From Ptychodera flava (taxonomy: Eukaryota > Hemichordata > Enteropneusta > Ptychoderidae): a stretch of DNA of 64,000 bases. Location of the stretch: positions 17,310,244-17,374,243 of the forward strand of contig NW_027248278.1 of the NCBI RefSeq assembly GCF_041260155.1, written 5' to 3'. Positions 26,610 to 37,402 of the stretch are shown in pieces (the first letter of the stretch is position 1; every line of letters begins with the position of its first letter). The position numbers and the translations under genes were made by a program. The notes below the pieces were generated by a model that saw nothing but the letters and a program-made list of their open reading frames with translations, was not told where the DNA came from and did not search any database.

Positions 26610-26614
26610 ATGGC

Positions 26615-27880
26615 GTCCGTTTCGATTCTTCAACTCAGATTTTTTCCTACAGTTGTGCGCATGCGCAGATGGTAGCTTTAGCAAAAGTGAATAAAAAATC
26701 AAGTAAATATAAAATAAAAATGGGAAAAAAAATATTATTTAAAAATTGTACAAGACATGTATCACCAAACTTTGAACATTTCTGATAGCATTTCAACTAT
26801 ACGAACACCCATGCCAAACATCAAAATGATCAAATCGGTGGTTTTGAGGAAAAATTGAAAATAGTGGTTTCACAAAAAGCTAAAAAAGTGACTTTAAATG
26901 ATTCAATCAAAAAGAGAAAAAAGACCGTTTGAGATACATGCCCAAGTGGCCATCTGACCAAATTTTAGAAAAAGTTACTGAAGCGTTTCTGAGATACCTG
27001 CGTCAACGGCATACGGCCAACTATATTGGGCATATTGGGCCGTGCCATCACATTAGTACTTTGGGCCCTGTGGGCCCAAAGGAGTAAAATATGTTCCATT
27101 ACTTGTCGGAGAACGCTTATGTTTCAAAATTTGTTCCCTGTACAACCATTTGACGTGTCTTTGCATATGTCACGAAAAAGCCAATCATGATATTCAAATC
27201 TATCATACAGTCGAAGTGACGCTATGAAAATTCAAAACTCCCCCAAGTGTATGCAAATGGAAGCGTCATCAGTAATCCACCTCTTGTGGGCCCACGGTCC
27301 CGTAACTTCTCGTTTAAGGCTTATACTCTAGTACACCTAATCAGACAGCGCAAACTGACATATCATTTTTTTACTCGATCGGCGCGGTGATCGGCCTTAC
27401 GCGTATCATGTGATGCCGTGACACTGATGGTAATCTTGTGAAAGGTACGCAGTTTGGAACTTGTTTAACACTACCATGTCACTAAAAGCAAAGTAATAAT
27501 GTTCGCCAGGTGTACATTTTGAGCGAAGGAGGCCCTTGCCTCACACCCTTACGGATATGGCATTTGCGAAGGTGTGAAAGACTGTTTGCCTGTATTACGA
27601 TAAGTAGTCGGCTGAATTTCGAAAAGCAATCTGTAGTCTTTCTACTTTGTTCCACATTACCGGTATCACAATGAAGAATAAAGGCAAACACAGCATTTAC
27701 TCTGTAATTTTCCCTGTAGGGACTGCATCTAACTATTGGAAGCAATATTTACATAAGGATGATCAACAACATCGTTATTTCTGACAGCGTGCAACAAATG
27801 ACTAGCTTGATTAAGGTGACGAAGAGATATACTACAACTATGGCGTTGAATCTCTGCCAAAAATTAAGCTGTGCCATTTG
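26615..27880. other. Intergenic, remainder of segment copy 2 then unique sequence
   Basis: The first few dozen bases continue the interrupted segment copy 2. The rest is AT-rich and shows no coding signature. A GGGCCC-containing stretch near 27,060-27,090 (TTTGGGCCCTGTGGGCCCAAAGG) forms a short palindrome. Confidence 0.5.
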
Positions 27881-27884
27881 TAAT

Positions 27885-28015
27885 TACGACATGCCTTTTG
27901 TAATTACGTCATGGCATGATGAGATGCAAAATGCGATCATGTGGACATGAAGACTTGACACTCGTAATTACGATATGACATAATGAGGTGTAAAATGCGA
28001 TTATTTGGACATAAA
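27885..28015 (+). repeat. Diverged about 75-bp duplicate, CATG/GATG-rich
   Basis: A unit of the form TAATTACG-x-CAT-GA-TGAGATG-AAAATGCGAT-A-T-TGGACAT is present twice, at about 27,902 and 27,968, with substitutions. It shares vocabulary with the shorter minisatellite just downstream. Confidence 0.6.
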
Positions 28016-28114
28016 TACTAAACTTCTTACTTGAAGATTGCGAGAAATAGATCATAAGAATATTCAATGCGGAATTACGTTTGATCATGCACAATAAAGA
28101 CGCGCGATACAACA

Positions 28115-28233
28115 TGCGGACATGCCATTATACGATGCAGAATTCAGACATGTTATTATGCCATGCAGAATGAGGACATGCCATTATGCCATGCGGAATG
28201 CGGACATGAGGTTATGCGATGCAGGATGAGGAG
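28115..28233 (+). repeat. 27-28-bp minisatellite, about four units
   Basis: Successive units read like GGACATGCCATTATGCCATG followed by CAGAAT, at about 28,118, 28,145, 28,172 and 28,200, with small changes among units. The array gives a spurious Cys/Met-rich open frame. Confidence 0.7.
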
Positions 28234-28285
28234 TCGAAACTTTGATTTGGCTACCTTTACAGCAGGCTGGGGAGTCACATTTTAC

Positions 28286-28555
28286 CTACAATGCACCGGT
28301 GTATTTGGAAACATATCCTCGAATGAGAGCAGCCCAAGATTTAGCTGCAGTAATGTAGATTGAGGTTTTGCCTTAATATTTGGGTCGGACGGCGAAGCCA
28401 GAGCTACAGATGTAACCGTAGCCGGATTATTACTGTTCACTGTTTGATTTAGCTTGCCAAACTTCAGCAAATTTTCAAAAAACGATAAGAAAAAATCCGT
28501 ACCCGATGAGAAACTCGAGCTGCCGCTGCAGTGCCTTGTTTGTATGATAAGTGTT
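28286..28555 (-). CDS. Possible internal exon, unrecognised
   Basis: On the minus strand the frame stays open for about 90 codons. It ends at a plausible donor (CATTGTAG then GTAAAA) after the residues SFEDMFPNTPVHC. The product contains a Ser/Thr/Pro-rich stretch (TVNSNNPATVTSVALASPSD) and QSTLLQLNLGLLSFEDMF. I do not recognise a domain and found no partner exon nearby; a chance frame is equally possible. Confidence 0.2.
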
Positions 28556-28699
28556 GAATGCCTTTATTTTGGTGCCAATGTCTTTTATCTTCTACTCAAC
28601 GATGCCGGCACAGGTAATCTTTGTGTATATTCTCTACATACTATACTGAAGGTTTGTAAGCCTTGTAAGTCCCCTGTCTTTTGACAATACGTTGTAAGC

Positions 28700-30175
28700 T
28701 TATGGGGAGGAGATAATGTAATATAGTGGTGAATTTTCCCGAGGGTACACAGTACGCCACAATAAGCCCCCCCCCCCTGCCATTCATCAGAATAATACTG
28801 GAACCTTGAGGAACTAATCGATAAATTTGGCATTATTCCGGTCAACAGGAATTAAAAAGCAAGCACAAATATAGAGACCAATGACTCCAAATACCAGATG
28901 TCTGTAGCTGTGTTGACCCAAGCTGTATTGGGACTAACAGAACTTGAATTTATTATAGATGTGTTTGTACACCCGTGGATTCATGAATTTCCATAATACA
29001 GCCGAGCCAAAAGTCTATTGGGAGGCATGATCGCAAAGATAAAGGAAACAAATTTCTGGACAAAAGTTAAACCAATTAATAAAGATCTTGAACTAATGTA
29101 CAGGTGTGATTTTTGATCTTAAAAGAAGTAATGCAAATGAAAATATACATTTTTTAGCCGTCATATTGATAATTATCAGCATTTTAATTAACTCTGAATT
29201 CTGATACGTAACCGTGTGCCATCTTTGGCAACTGCTGTATTGAAAAGGGGTCAATATGGCCATTTCCGTCGGATCAGTTTGTACATGACAACAAATTTGA
29301 TGAATAAAACGTGAGAGGGGACATATTGTACCCTGAATGAGACGGAATTATTACTGCGACCACACGAACAAACTAACCTTATCCTAAAAAGACCGGCTCA
29401 TTTGTTTGATTTTGTGTCGGGTGAAGCACAGTGGTAGCCAGGAATCGGGGTTAGCTTACCAAATTGTCGGAACAGAGCGAGCATTAGTGTTTTGTGTACG
29501 GCGATTTTGACGTTATGAGCTTATGGCTATACCACTTGTAAAATGGTGCCGATACATCAAATGACGCCCACAACAATGACAAAGTAAAAAATCAAAACAA
29601 ACGCTTTTAGCTTTTCTTTTGAAACTCGAAGCACAAATATTAAAAATTGGCATTCAGCATCAGACGATTTCAGACTCCCAATTGATATGGTAATTGCAGT
29701 TCTAAAATATCTTCACATTTAGTAAATATCACTTTCCAGAATAAAAAAATCAAAACTTAAATAATTAAACCCAATGTCAAGAAGGAGAATGACCGATATA
29801 ACAGGTTCCTCTTTAAATATTTTTTTCAAAGACAAAATAAGATCTTTCTTTTCACGCACGTGATATTAAAACTGTGAACTATGGTAAACTCTCAAATCGA
29901 GAAAAGGTCTGTAATCAAATTGTTTCTGTCCTTGAGGTGTCTAACGTCAGGAGTAATCCCCTGCAACATTTAACTACAGCTCTGATTTTTGCTGTTTACT
30001 TTCTGCAGAAAAACAAGAGGGTTGTGATTATGTTATCCGTTATCGGCAGATTTGAAAAGATACACTTCAAAATGGTATAAGGCTAATATCAACGATAAAT
30101 TTTAATTGTTAAGTAGTTCTTTGGGGATTTGTATAATTTGTGTGAAAAGTAGCAGACATGATTATAGCTCCTGAC
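28700..30175. other. Intergenic, nothing recognised
   Basis: A poly-C run lies at about 28,769. Short frames carry no domain. The distal part may include the downstream end of the minus-strand Gypsy relic, but no LTR could be identified. Confidence 0.5.
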
Positions 30176-31060
30176 TATCCTTGTGCAATAGAACAGCACA
30201 CACAACCACATCACCAGCATCTACATCTATTTTTATGGGAAACTAGAATCTTGTGCATACAAGACTGAAGTACTTTGAAGTATGGATTTCAGTTTATCAT
30301 ATGTCTGTTTGCATTGTTCTGACCAAAATAATTTAATATTACTTTCTCTTTAAGTATGTTAGTAAAAGGCTCAATAAAGGTTGAGAAATTAGGACAAACC
30401 ATGATATCGCATAATTGTCTCTTGCAAGATGGCATGAGAAAGCTTTGAATGGCACTGATTTTGGGATCAACAGCATTAACGTCACTCTGATCAATAGTAT
30501 GTCCATGGTAAGTCAGTCACTCTTGTCCAACCAAACTCATATTTGGCGAGGTATGACAGCTAACATTGATTTCCACAGTCTCGGAGTTTGATGTGTTCTT
30601 ACCTGGTGTAGCTGTACAAAACATTGTTATCAACGAAGGTTTCGCATTCTTCTAATCCAGATACCATATCGTTGGTCGTTTTTTAAATGTTGCAAGTGAG
30701 TTCTTCATACCAAATGGCATAACCTTGCACTGGAATCAGTAACAGTGTGGATATTTTATGAGATATGATCTGTTAGAGGAACTTGACAAAATCCCTTCAG
30801 TAGATCAAGTTTTGTTCCATACTTGGCTTTTCCAACTCGAGCTATGCCTTCATCAATCCTCGTGATAAGGAAAGTGTCTGCGTTTGTGAGAGTATTCAAT
30901 TTCTTGCAGTCAGTACACATACGATAGCTTCTATTGAGTTCTGTCACTAATATGCCTGGTGAACTCCAGTTACTCTTACTAGATTTAATACAGTCATTGT
31001 CCAGCAGGCATTTGACTTCTTCCTGGCGATACTTAACTTTCGATTAATTCAGGCACAGAT
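30176..31060 (-). pseudogene. Reverse transcriptase of the Gypsy-type fossil
   Basis: The segment near 30,760-30,950 reads MCTDCKKLNTLTNADTFLI then AKYGTKLDLLKGFCQVPL, the classic Gypsy RT palm entry. Further along, pieces resembling the post-YxDD region (SDVNAVDPKISAIQSF near 30,460) and the RNase H start follow. It lies downstream of the integrase on the coding strand. Broken. Confidence 0.75.
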
Positions 31061-31349
31061 GTTGATGTACAGGCGTACATCAACATCGTGATAAATGATG
31101 TTTGTTTTCGTTGGAATATCACATAATAAGTTTTCGTATTCATGGATCACTTCTTCCCCCTGTTGCTGTTACTGTTGTTGTTGTTGTTGTATAGGCTGGA
31201 AATGTGCCAGCTTAGACTCACGATTTTCTAGGATTTCTGATTTTTGGAATTCGACCGTTCCAAGCTTTTATTTTAGAGGGTTTTGACCTGAGTCAGTTTA
31301 ACTATTGCTACCTTCATCATGGTTTGAACTTACTTCACTGGCAGGTTTT

Positions 31350-32402
31350 GTTACTGTATGGCTATCCCTATCTAAATAAGGATTAAGCATATCGATGTGA
31401 CATAACTGTTTTTGTTTTCGTCTGTCAGGAGTTATGAGGATGTTATTAAATTGTTTAATTTCTTATCAATGAGATAAGTACCTAGCCAACGGCAACTGCG
31501 TGGTTTACCATCAACCAGAATAAGAACAATAACCCTTTGACCAAATTCGAACTTAAGTTTTGAGGTAATTGTATTATATAAAACATTCTTAGACTGCTGA
31601 GGTGACTCAATATTTTCTCTTGCTAATTAGCATGCCTTTGAAATCCTAGTACGAAATTCTGACACATATCGCAAATGATTCAGACAATGTCTATCGTCTG
31701 ATAAGAATTTCTCTTTGAAAAGCTTGAGTTGGCCATGAACTGTTTTTCCAAATAAAAGCTCAAATGGGCTAAAATCAAGAGACTCTTGAATGGACTCTCT
31801 AACACCACAGAAAAAATGAATTCCTTCACCCAACTGCTTCTCAGTGTCAAAAAATTAGGTCCTAATCATATTTTTAAAAATTCGATAAAATCGCTCAAGA
31901 GCACCTTGGGTTACTGGGTGGTAGGCAATTATATAGAGTGTTTGATACCTAGCTGATCCATGACTTCTTAAAAAATTGAGACATAAAATTTAAATATTAT
32001 CAGGACTTGACAGATTTAGGAAGGCCAAATAAAGTGAAGAATTTGATGAAAGATTTCACTTTAGTTTTGCCCTTATATTAATGAGTGGTATGTGTTCTAG
32101 AAATAAAGTCTATATGCATACTATTGTCATCATGAATTCATTTACTGATCCAGTTTTGGATAAGAAAATTGTCTATAATGGGGCCTTTGGAACGGTATAA
32201 TTTGGTTTTTCTGACAGTTGACATGTGTGACAAGTTTTAAAAAATGTGCTACATCTCTCCTTACATTACGACAATAAATGAATGAGAATATTATGATGGG
32301 ACTTCCTGACTCCTCATTGAACACCCAAGGGAGTTTCTTGAGCGAGGCATATATTTCATTGGATAGGATTTTGAAACAGCTAATTGGTGTTTTATTGCCC
32401 AA
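31350..32402 (-). pseudogene. Integrase of the Gypsy-type fossil
   Basis: In order along the minus strand, I read a zinc-finger-like piece (RRDVAHFLKLVTHVNCQKNQ near 32,230), a core piece FFTLFGLPKSVKS near 32,010, and HPVTQGALERF near 31,905. These are followed by ESLDFSPFELLFGKTVHG near 31,760 and a C-terminal piece ending KQ/NK-x-YVTSI near 31,400. Together these are the standard Gypsy integrase landmarks. The region is broken. Confidence 0.75.
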
Positions 32403-33528
32403 TCCTGATCAACCAAGACATCTTGAGGTTTCAATTTACTCATGAGAATGCCAGACTTTTATAATAACAAAAAGGGCTATCCGAAGTTTCAGCAACAACC
32501 CTGTTTAACACAGCCGTTGCGGCCCTAAACTCTAGTTGGAGTAAACAAACAAAAAACTTTTAATTTTTTTCCAAATACTGCCATTAGAGGATATCTTTAT
32601 AGTTTCTTTCCACAGTAAAGCTGACATACTTTGGATAATATCAAACACGTCTATTTAAAGTGTGAGCTTCAACAACAACCCTGTTCAACAACCACAGAAT
32701 ATCTTGGTCCCTAATTGTCCTTCGATAAGATGTGATGTAGAAAATATCTAACCTTTGTCAGCAGACGTTTAATCGGAGGTTGCAAATCCATCAGGCATAG
32801 CCAACTGATCTGTATCAAAGACCTGACTGAGAAAGGTTCGTTTAAGTCAACAACTGTGGCGTAATTTTTGAGAACATTTTTGATTCTGAAAATCTTTTTT
32901 GACAAGGCTCCAGAAATGCACATGCATGATATAACCAGGAATCACTTGTTCAATTAGCTTAGGATCATGATTTATTGGCACGAAACAAAGTCCGAATACA
33001 CATTGACATTATGAACAGAAACAGGAATGTAGTCACTACAATCTACCCTGTTAATGAGAAATTAAGGATGTGAAAATTAGTTTTCAGAAAACAGCAGGGC
33101 ATCTGCCAATGAAAGAGACTGGAAAGCCCCTCTATCTCTTAATCCTCTGGCAGGGGTTATGGAAGACAAATCACTAGAAAGTTATACGAAACCATCATAA
33201 AAATGAGTAGAAAATATTGAGAAGAATTGACCTTGACCTCATTAACAGTGGGATAAGCGGGTGAAACCTCAGAAAATGCATTACACACATTATTAGATTC
33301 TTATTGAGATGATTAAGAAATGAGGCTGGTTGGTTTTAAAATCAAGTTTAAAATCAAGTTCTTAATTTGAGAAAATCTGCCACCTTTCGTACAATAACGA
33401 CAATAAGGGATTGAGACCTGATGATGTAAGATTGTTACTTGAACTCGGTGAACTATTGTCACTGGATTGTCTACTTTCTTTTCAGAAATTCCTTAATGAA
33501 AGAAGCAGTTAAATTTCCCTGTACTGTT

Positions 33529-33744
33529 TTAGTATACAAAGGACTGAGATGGTTTGCTGACAAATGAACTTTTAAGGATAAATGAAAAACCATCGGCCAA
33601 ACGTGCAGCAATCACTAACTTATCTACCATTTTGTTCGTTGATAAATGTCTTGATGTCACTTCGAATGCATCTTTAAATATCTCGATCAAAATTAGTTGC
33701 TGTATCTTTGCATGATCTTCACAAACTTTCTCAGAAAATATCAA
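33529..33744 (-). pseudogene. Gag core of the Gypsy-type fossil
   Basis: The pieces HAKIQQLILIEIFKDAF and MVDKLVIAARLADGFSF resemble the SCAN-like gag segment of vertebrate and urchin Gypsy elements. There the pattern is LLLVEQFKN followed by V-EAARLADEF. A CxxC piece (PYCRYCTKGGRF) at about 33,390 could be the zinc-knuckle remnant. Confidence 0.55.
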
Positions 33745-33799
33745 CGTTTAAACAGTTCATCTTTAGTCCGAGCAAATTCAACAAGTCACACGTTTGATC

Positions 33800-34780
33800 T
33801 TTCACTTTCTCACAGTCCCTAAATTTCTGACGATAAGCTTCAGGAAAAAAATGACTTTTGAGTAAAATAGGCATCATTGGTTACAGCGTCCCCCTAATAG
33901 ATCTCACGATGCATGAACATTTATTTCATATTAAATGACTACAAAATCGTAAACCGAAACAAAATGTATAGCATGACATTATAGGGTTCAACTGCCTTGA
34001 GTCCGATTTGCCGTATTTGGTACCTTTTGCTCATATCCCTATGCTGTCAACGTTTCACGGATAAGTGCAGCCTTACTCACAAAAGCGCAAACAGAAAGGT
34101 TATCTGCGGAAAACGCCTTCGAGAAGTAACCATTGTCCTCATACACATAAATGCTTTCTCCTGCTTCAGAGGGGTCGTGTGTATTTTGCACAATCACAAA
34201 CCCAAAATTGGTGTTCTGCATGTACGTTAAATACCTAACGTGTTATCAGCTGCCTATGCATCAGTGCATCGTTTGGTCCATCACATTTCAAATGAATGCG
34301 TGAAAATTACACTAGAAGTTAACTACTTACCTCTTTCCTCCTTCACCGTAACCCCCACCGGGTCTTGTCCAGATTCTTTCATTGATATCTTAGCGGCAAT
34401 ATCGATGTTACTCTTTATATGGACTTCTATAATAATAACAATATCGAAACATAATTCGAATGTCAGGGACTTTAATGTATCAATATAAATCAAAGTTTTA
34501 TGTTCCGTTTTTGTTAGGTGGACAATGTCAGACAATGGTCACTGGGCAATATACAACAATGTATGCACATATACTGATTCTGTACATGTGTCAAATACGC
34601 TAAGTATACATGTACGTATGCTAACAAAATGCAAAACTACAGTGTACACTTCGTGTGCAAAGATCTGCATTACGTATATTCATGATCTGCATAGAAATAC
34701 GCTACGCATATCAACGTATTGGAATGTTCCATATACAAAGATATACATTGCGTATGCAATTAATATTGTGTTCCATATAC
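33800..34780. other. Intergenic, probable upstream flank of the Gypsy fossil
   Basis: No coding signature. From about 34,540 to 34,780 the sequence is unusually rich in CGTATG/CATACG-type hexamers with alternating purine-pyrimidine character. No LTR boundary could be placed. Confidence 0.45.
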
Positions 34781-34783
34781 GTC

Positions 34784-34970
34784 ATTATTATACACCTACT
34801 ACCGTAGCCTATGGGAGTTTGACCGTCCAATAACTTTCCGTATTTTGTATAGTACGCGGAGTCCCGAATACGGGAGACGCGCGACGCGCCTGTTTTCCAA
34901 TTTTATTTCAACAAAATTTACCATAGAATTAGTTTATACGGACGACTAATGGAGGGAGGTGTATAATAAT
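34784..34970. repeat. Small inverted-repeat segment
   Basis: ATTATTATACACCT at 34,784-34,797 recurs inverted as AGGTGTATAATAAT at 34,957-34,970, enclosing about 160 bases. It abuts the long palindrome and might be part of one compound MITE-like unit. Confidence 0.5.
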
Positions 34971-35104
34971 AGGGTTATACACAAAATAAGGCCTGTATGG
35001 ACTCGGGCTCAGTGAATGACGTATTGGACTCGCCTTCGGCTCGTCCAATACGTCACTCACTGAGCCATCGTCCATACAGGGCCGTATTTTGTGAATAACC
35101 CTAT
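34969..35104. repeat. Long palindrome, arms about 64 bp
   Basis: The left arm (34,969-35,033, starting ATAGGGTTATACACAAAATA) pairs with the right arm (35,041-35,104, ending TTTTGTGAATAACCCTAT). The loop is about seven bases centred on CCTTCGG, and only a handful of positions mismatch. The transcript or a single strand could form a stable hairpin. It is likely a palindromic MITE or two fused inverted termini. Confidence 0.85.
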
Positions 35105-35399
35105 GATATACGCAAATATGCTAAGCGCATATCAAGCATTTTGTCCAGTGGGTAAACATAAGTTTTACTCATTAGCATGTGGAGAAACCTGCGAAAATAT
35201 AATATATTACTTGTACTTGTCGATGACCTTGTATCAGCACAACTTTACTTTCATTTTGTTTTTACTTGTGTATCTTGTGAGTAACAGTGAACAGACAGTT
35301 TATTTTCACTACAAAGTTATTTAATAAATGTATACATGTTGTTATCTGTGCCAGTAGGTGTAAATCACTCTTTATATCACAGTATCAGCTCACGTTTCT

Positions 35400-35580
35400 A
35401 GCTAACCCGCCACAACACCATCACACTACAACTGATGAAGCACATGCCAAACTATCACCTTACCTTAGCTTAAATAGCGATTATCGTAGGGGTTCTAAAG
35501 CATCCAAAACACAATCTTCTTACAACAGCTTGAGTAGCCACCAAATCTACGCCTTTCAAAGCCTCCAGATGCAACCATAA
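35400..35580 (+). CDS. Possible terminal exon with tyrosine-rich tail
   Basis: After a plausible acceptor (ACGTTTCTAG then CTAACC) the frame stays open for 60 codons to a stop at 35,578-35,580. The product has an HHHTTTDEAHAKL start and four tyrosines in short contexts (SPYLSL, SDYRRG, SSYNSL, QIYAFQSL), the look of a receptor cytoplasmic tail. A hydrophobic stretch (FTFILFLLVYLV) lies about 150 bases upstream in another frame. No family is recognised and a chance frame is possible. Confidence 0.22.
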
Positions 35581-37402
35581 GATCAAATTACTATGCAACA
35601 TAAACTGTCACTGCCAAGTATTCTAAGCATCAAGAAAATCATCATCTTACCACTGTCTATTTGGGGGTCACCTCCGTCATGACAGACTCTGCGCCTTTAA
35701 AAAAATGGTACTCAGGGATTAATTCGCGCCTTTTAAAAGATGATGCTTAGGGGTTATAATATGAACTTGGGTCGATATCGCGTCGCATTCGAACGACGTG
35801 TACGTAATTTGATGATCTAAAACTATGACGCGATATCGACGAAAATTCATGTAATCAGACCTTTATTATACATGCACATTGCTTGCGACCATTTTCCAAG
35901 TGACTTTCCGAAATTATAAAATCATATAATAATATCTAGGGAAGAAGTGCTCCTCGATATACTTATAGAAAGTTGATTAATAAGGAGTGATGGTAACTGT
36001 ATCAATCGTTTGTATTATTCGGCAGTCAGGCCATTGAACGTCATGAAAAGGCTTGTTGTAAACTTTTATAGTGTACAGATTATATATATTTAGATGTCAT
36101 CACAGACTGTCATTATTAGAAGGAAGTTTACGTTTAAGTTTAATACAAATAGAAATGAGAAACATAGGTCGGAATGTAGACAATTAATGATTTTTGTGTT
36201 GCGAAAAGTAGCCTCAGCTCTTCAAAAATGATATGAAGCCCGCCAAAAATTGTGTCAAATTTATCTCGCGCCAGCACTAATATCATGACAGTGATCCGGT
36301 TGCTGGGCAACGCACAGACGGAGCAGCTGTGTGGCTTCTCCGTATGCAATGTGAATATACTAGTGCTTACCGGTCAGTTCTTGTCGAAAAATTATACATG
36401 TCATAAGATTTTCCATTTGCCCAACTTACGATCTAAAAAAGTACTTTTGAAGAGATTAGGGAATAAATGAAGTCAATACAGCGTCGTTACTCGTTTCACT
36501 GTCCCTCGAGTGGCTTTGTAGGGGGACGGAGCTTATTCAATGAATATTTTGTTGCAGTACGAATAACATATTTCAAAATATTAACATCGTCTTCTCGTAT
36601 GTTTATGTTACTGGCTTCTCTAAATAGAACTAAACTTTTTAAACGACCTTCAATAACGTTTGACTTTCTTAGCAGTGTCCTTTACTCTGTATCCAAAACT
36701 TACACAGAACACGATCATGACTTTTCATGAATTGTTTAACGAATCAGAAATATATCACATGTGCACCCTATTTCTTGTGTTTGTTTTGTGGCTAGTTTAT
36801 TGCTTTACTCGATACAAACCAGTAGGAAACATGTTGTATAGCGGCTCTGTCATCGTGCTGTGGCGACCGGGATCTTACTCTTCATCGGCTTTGACTAAAT
36901 GAAAACACAGTACCGGTACGGGCGCCGTCAACGGTAAAAGCTGCCAGTCGCAATACACATATTTGCTATGCGTTCCTTTGTTTGAAAAATTGTTTTTACT
37001 TAAGTGCCATGGCCAAAAACTGGAAGCAAGCAATACAATGTTGACCATAATTGACGTTTTGGAGTGTCATAAGCTCTGTTCGCTTAACTATTTCATGTAT
37101 ATAAACATAGCAACGCATATGCCTCGCTTTTTTACAGTCAAACATTATTTCTACTTTAACACGTTAATATACGGGTCCATATCAGTGCCCTCTGAAATAC
37201 GAAAGTGGGAAAACGGGCATAGCCTGTATGATAATGCCAGCAAAACAAGAACATAACTCTAAAATTAAGAATAAAGAACACCAAAGGTACAAGAGAAAAA
37301 TATCTTTTACTTCGAAAAATCAGGGCACTGGCCACTGATATGGTCGCAAGGTCGGCAGTATTCTTTATTCGCAATACATATCATAGTCAAATGTTTTAAA
37401 AT
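35581..37402. other. Intergenic, with a short shared repeat at 37,165-37,245
   Basis: No gene is supported. The stretch at 37,165-37,245 (ATACGGGTCCATATCAGTGC and then GGGCATAGCCTGTATGATAA) recurs diverged at 56,287-56,360, marking a low-copy dispersed repeat. Confidence 0.5.

Larger units (their letters stand above)
14055..26614 (+). mobile_element. Tandem BEL/Pao elements sharing a middle LTR, fossil
   Basis: The structure is LTR, internal region, LTR, internal region, LTR, bounded by a single 5 bp target duplication ATGGC at 14,055-14,059 and 26,610-26,614. Both internal regions encode the BEL/Pao set in order: gag with DUF1759-like core and zinc knuckles, aspartic protease, RT, RNase H, integrase and a C-terminal DUF5641-like part. 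No envelope frame was seen. Both copies are broken (about eight breaks in the left, about five in the right). The two left LTRs differ at about two positions, so the insertion is young. A tandem with one target duplication suggests recombination between LTRs, or an assembly artefact. Confidence 0.93.
30176..33760 (-). mobile_element. Gypsy-type element with integrase before RT (Gmr1-like), fossil
   Basis: Reading the minus strand from high to low coordinates, the recognisable parts come in the order gag, integrase, reverse transcriptase, start of RNase H. Ordinary Ty3/Gypsy elements place integrase last. The integrase-first order with Gypsy-type domains is known for Gmr1-like elements, described mainly from deuterostomes. 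Integrase C-terminal sequence is followed within a few hundred bases by the linker and RT, so the order looks original rather than assembled from two insertions. It is very decayed, with many breaks, and no LTR pair was identified. It is much older than the BEL pair. Confidence 0.75.

Noticed and set aside
14055-26614. Possible envelope gene, making the BEL pair a retrovirus-like element
   Set aside because: No frame follows the integrase C-terminal part before the LTR in either copy.
28115-28233. Short regular repeats considered as a CRISPR-like array
   Set aside because: Units are head-to-tail with no spacers and vary among themselves; the context is eukaryotic, so it is a minisatellite.
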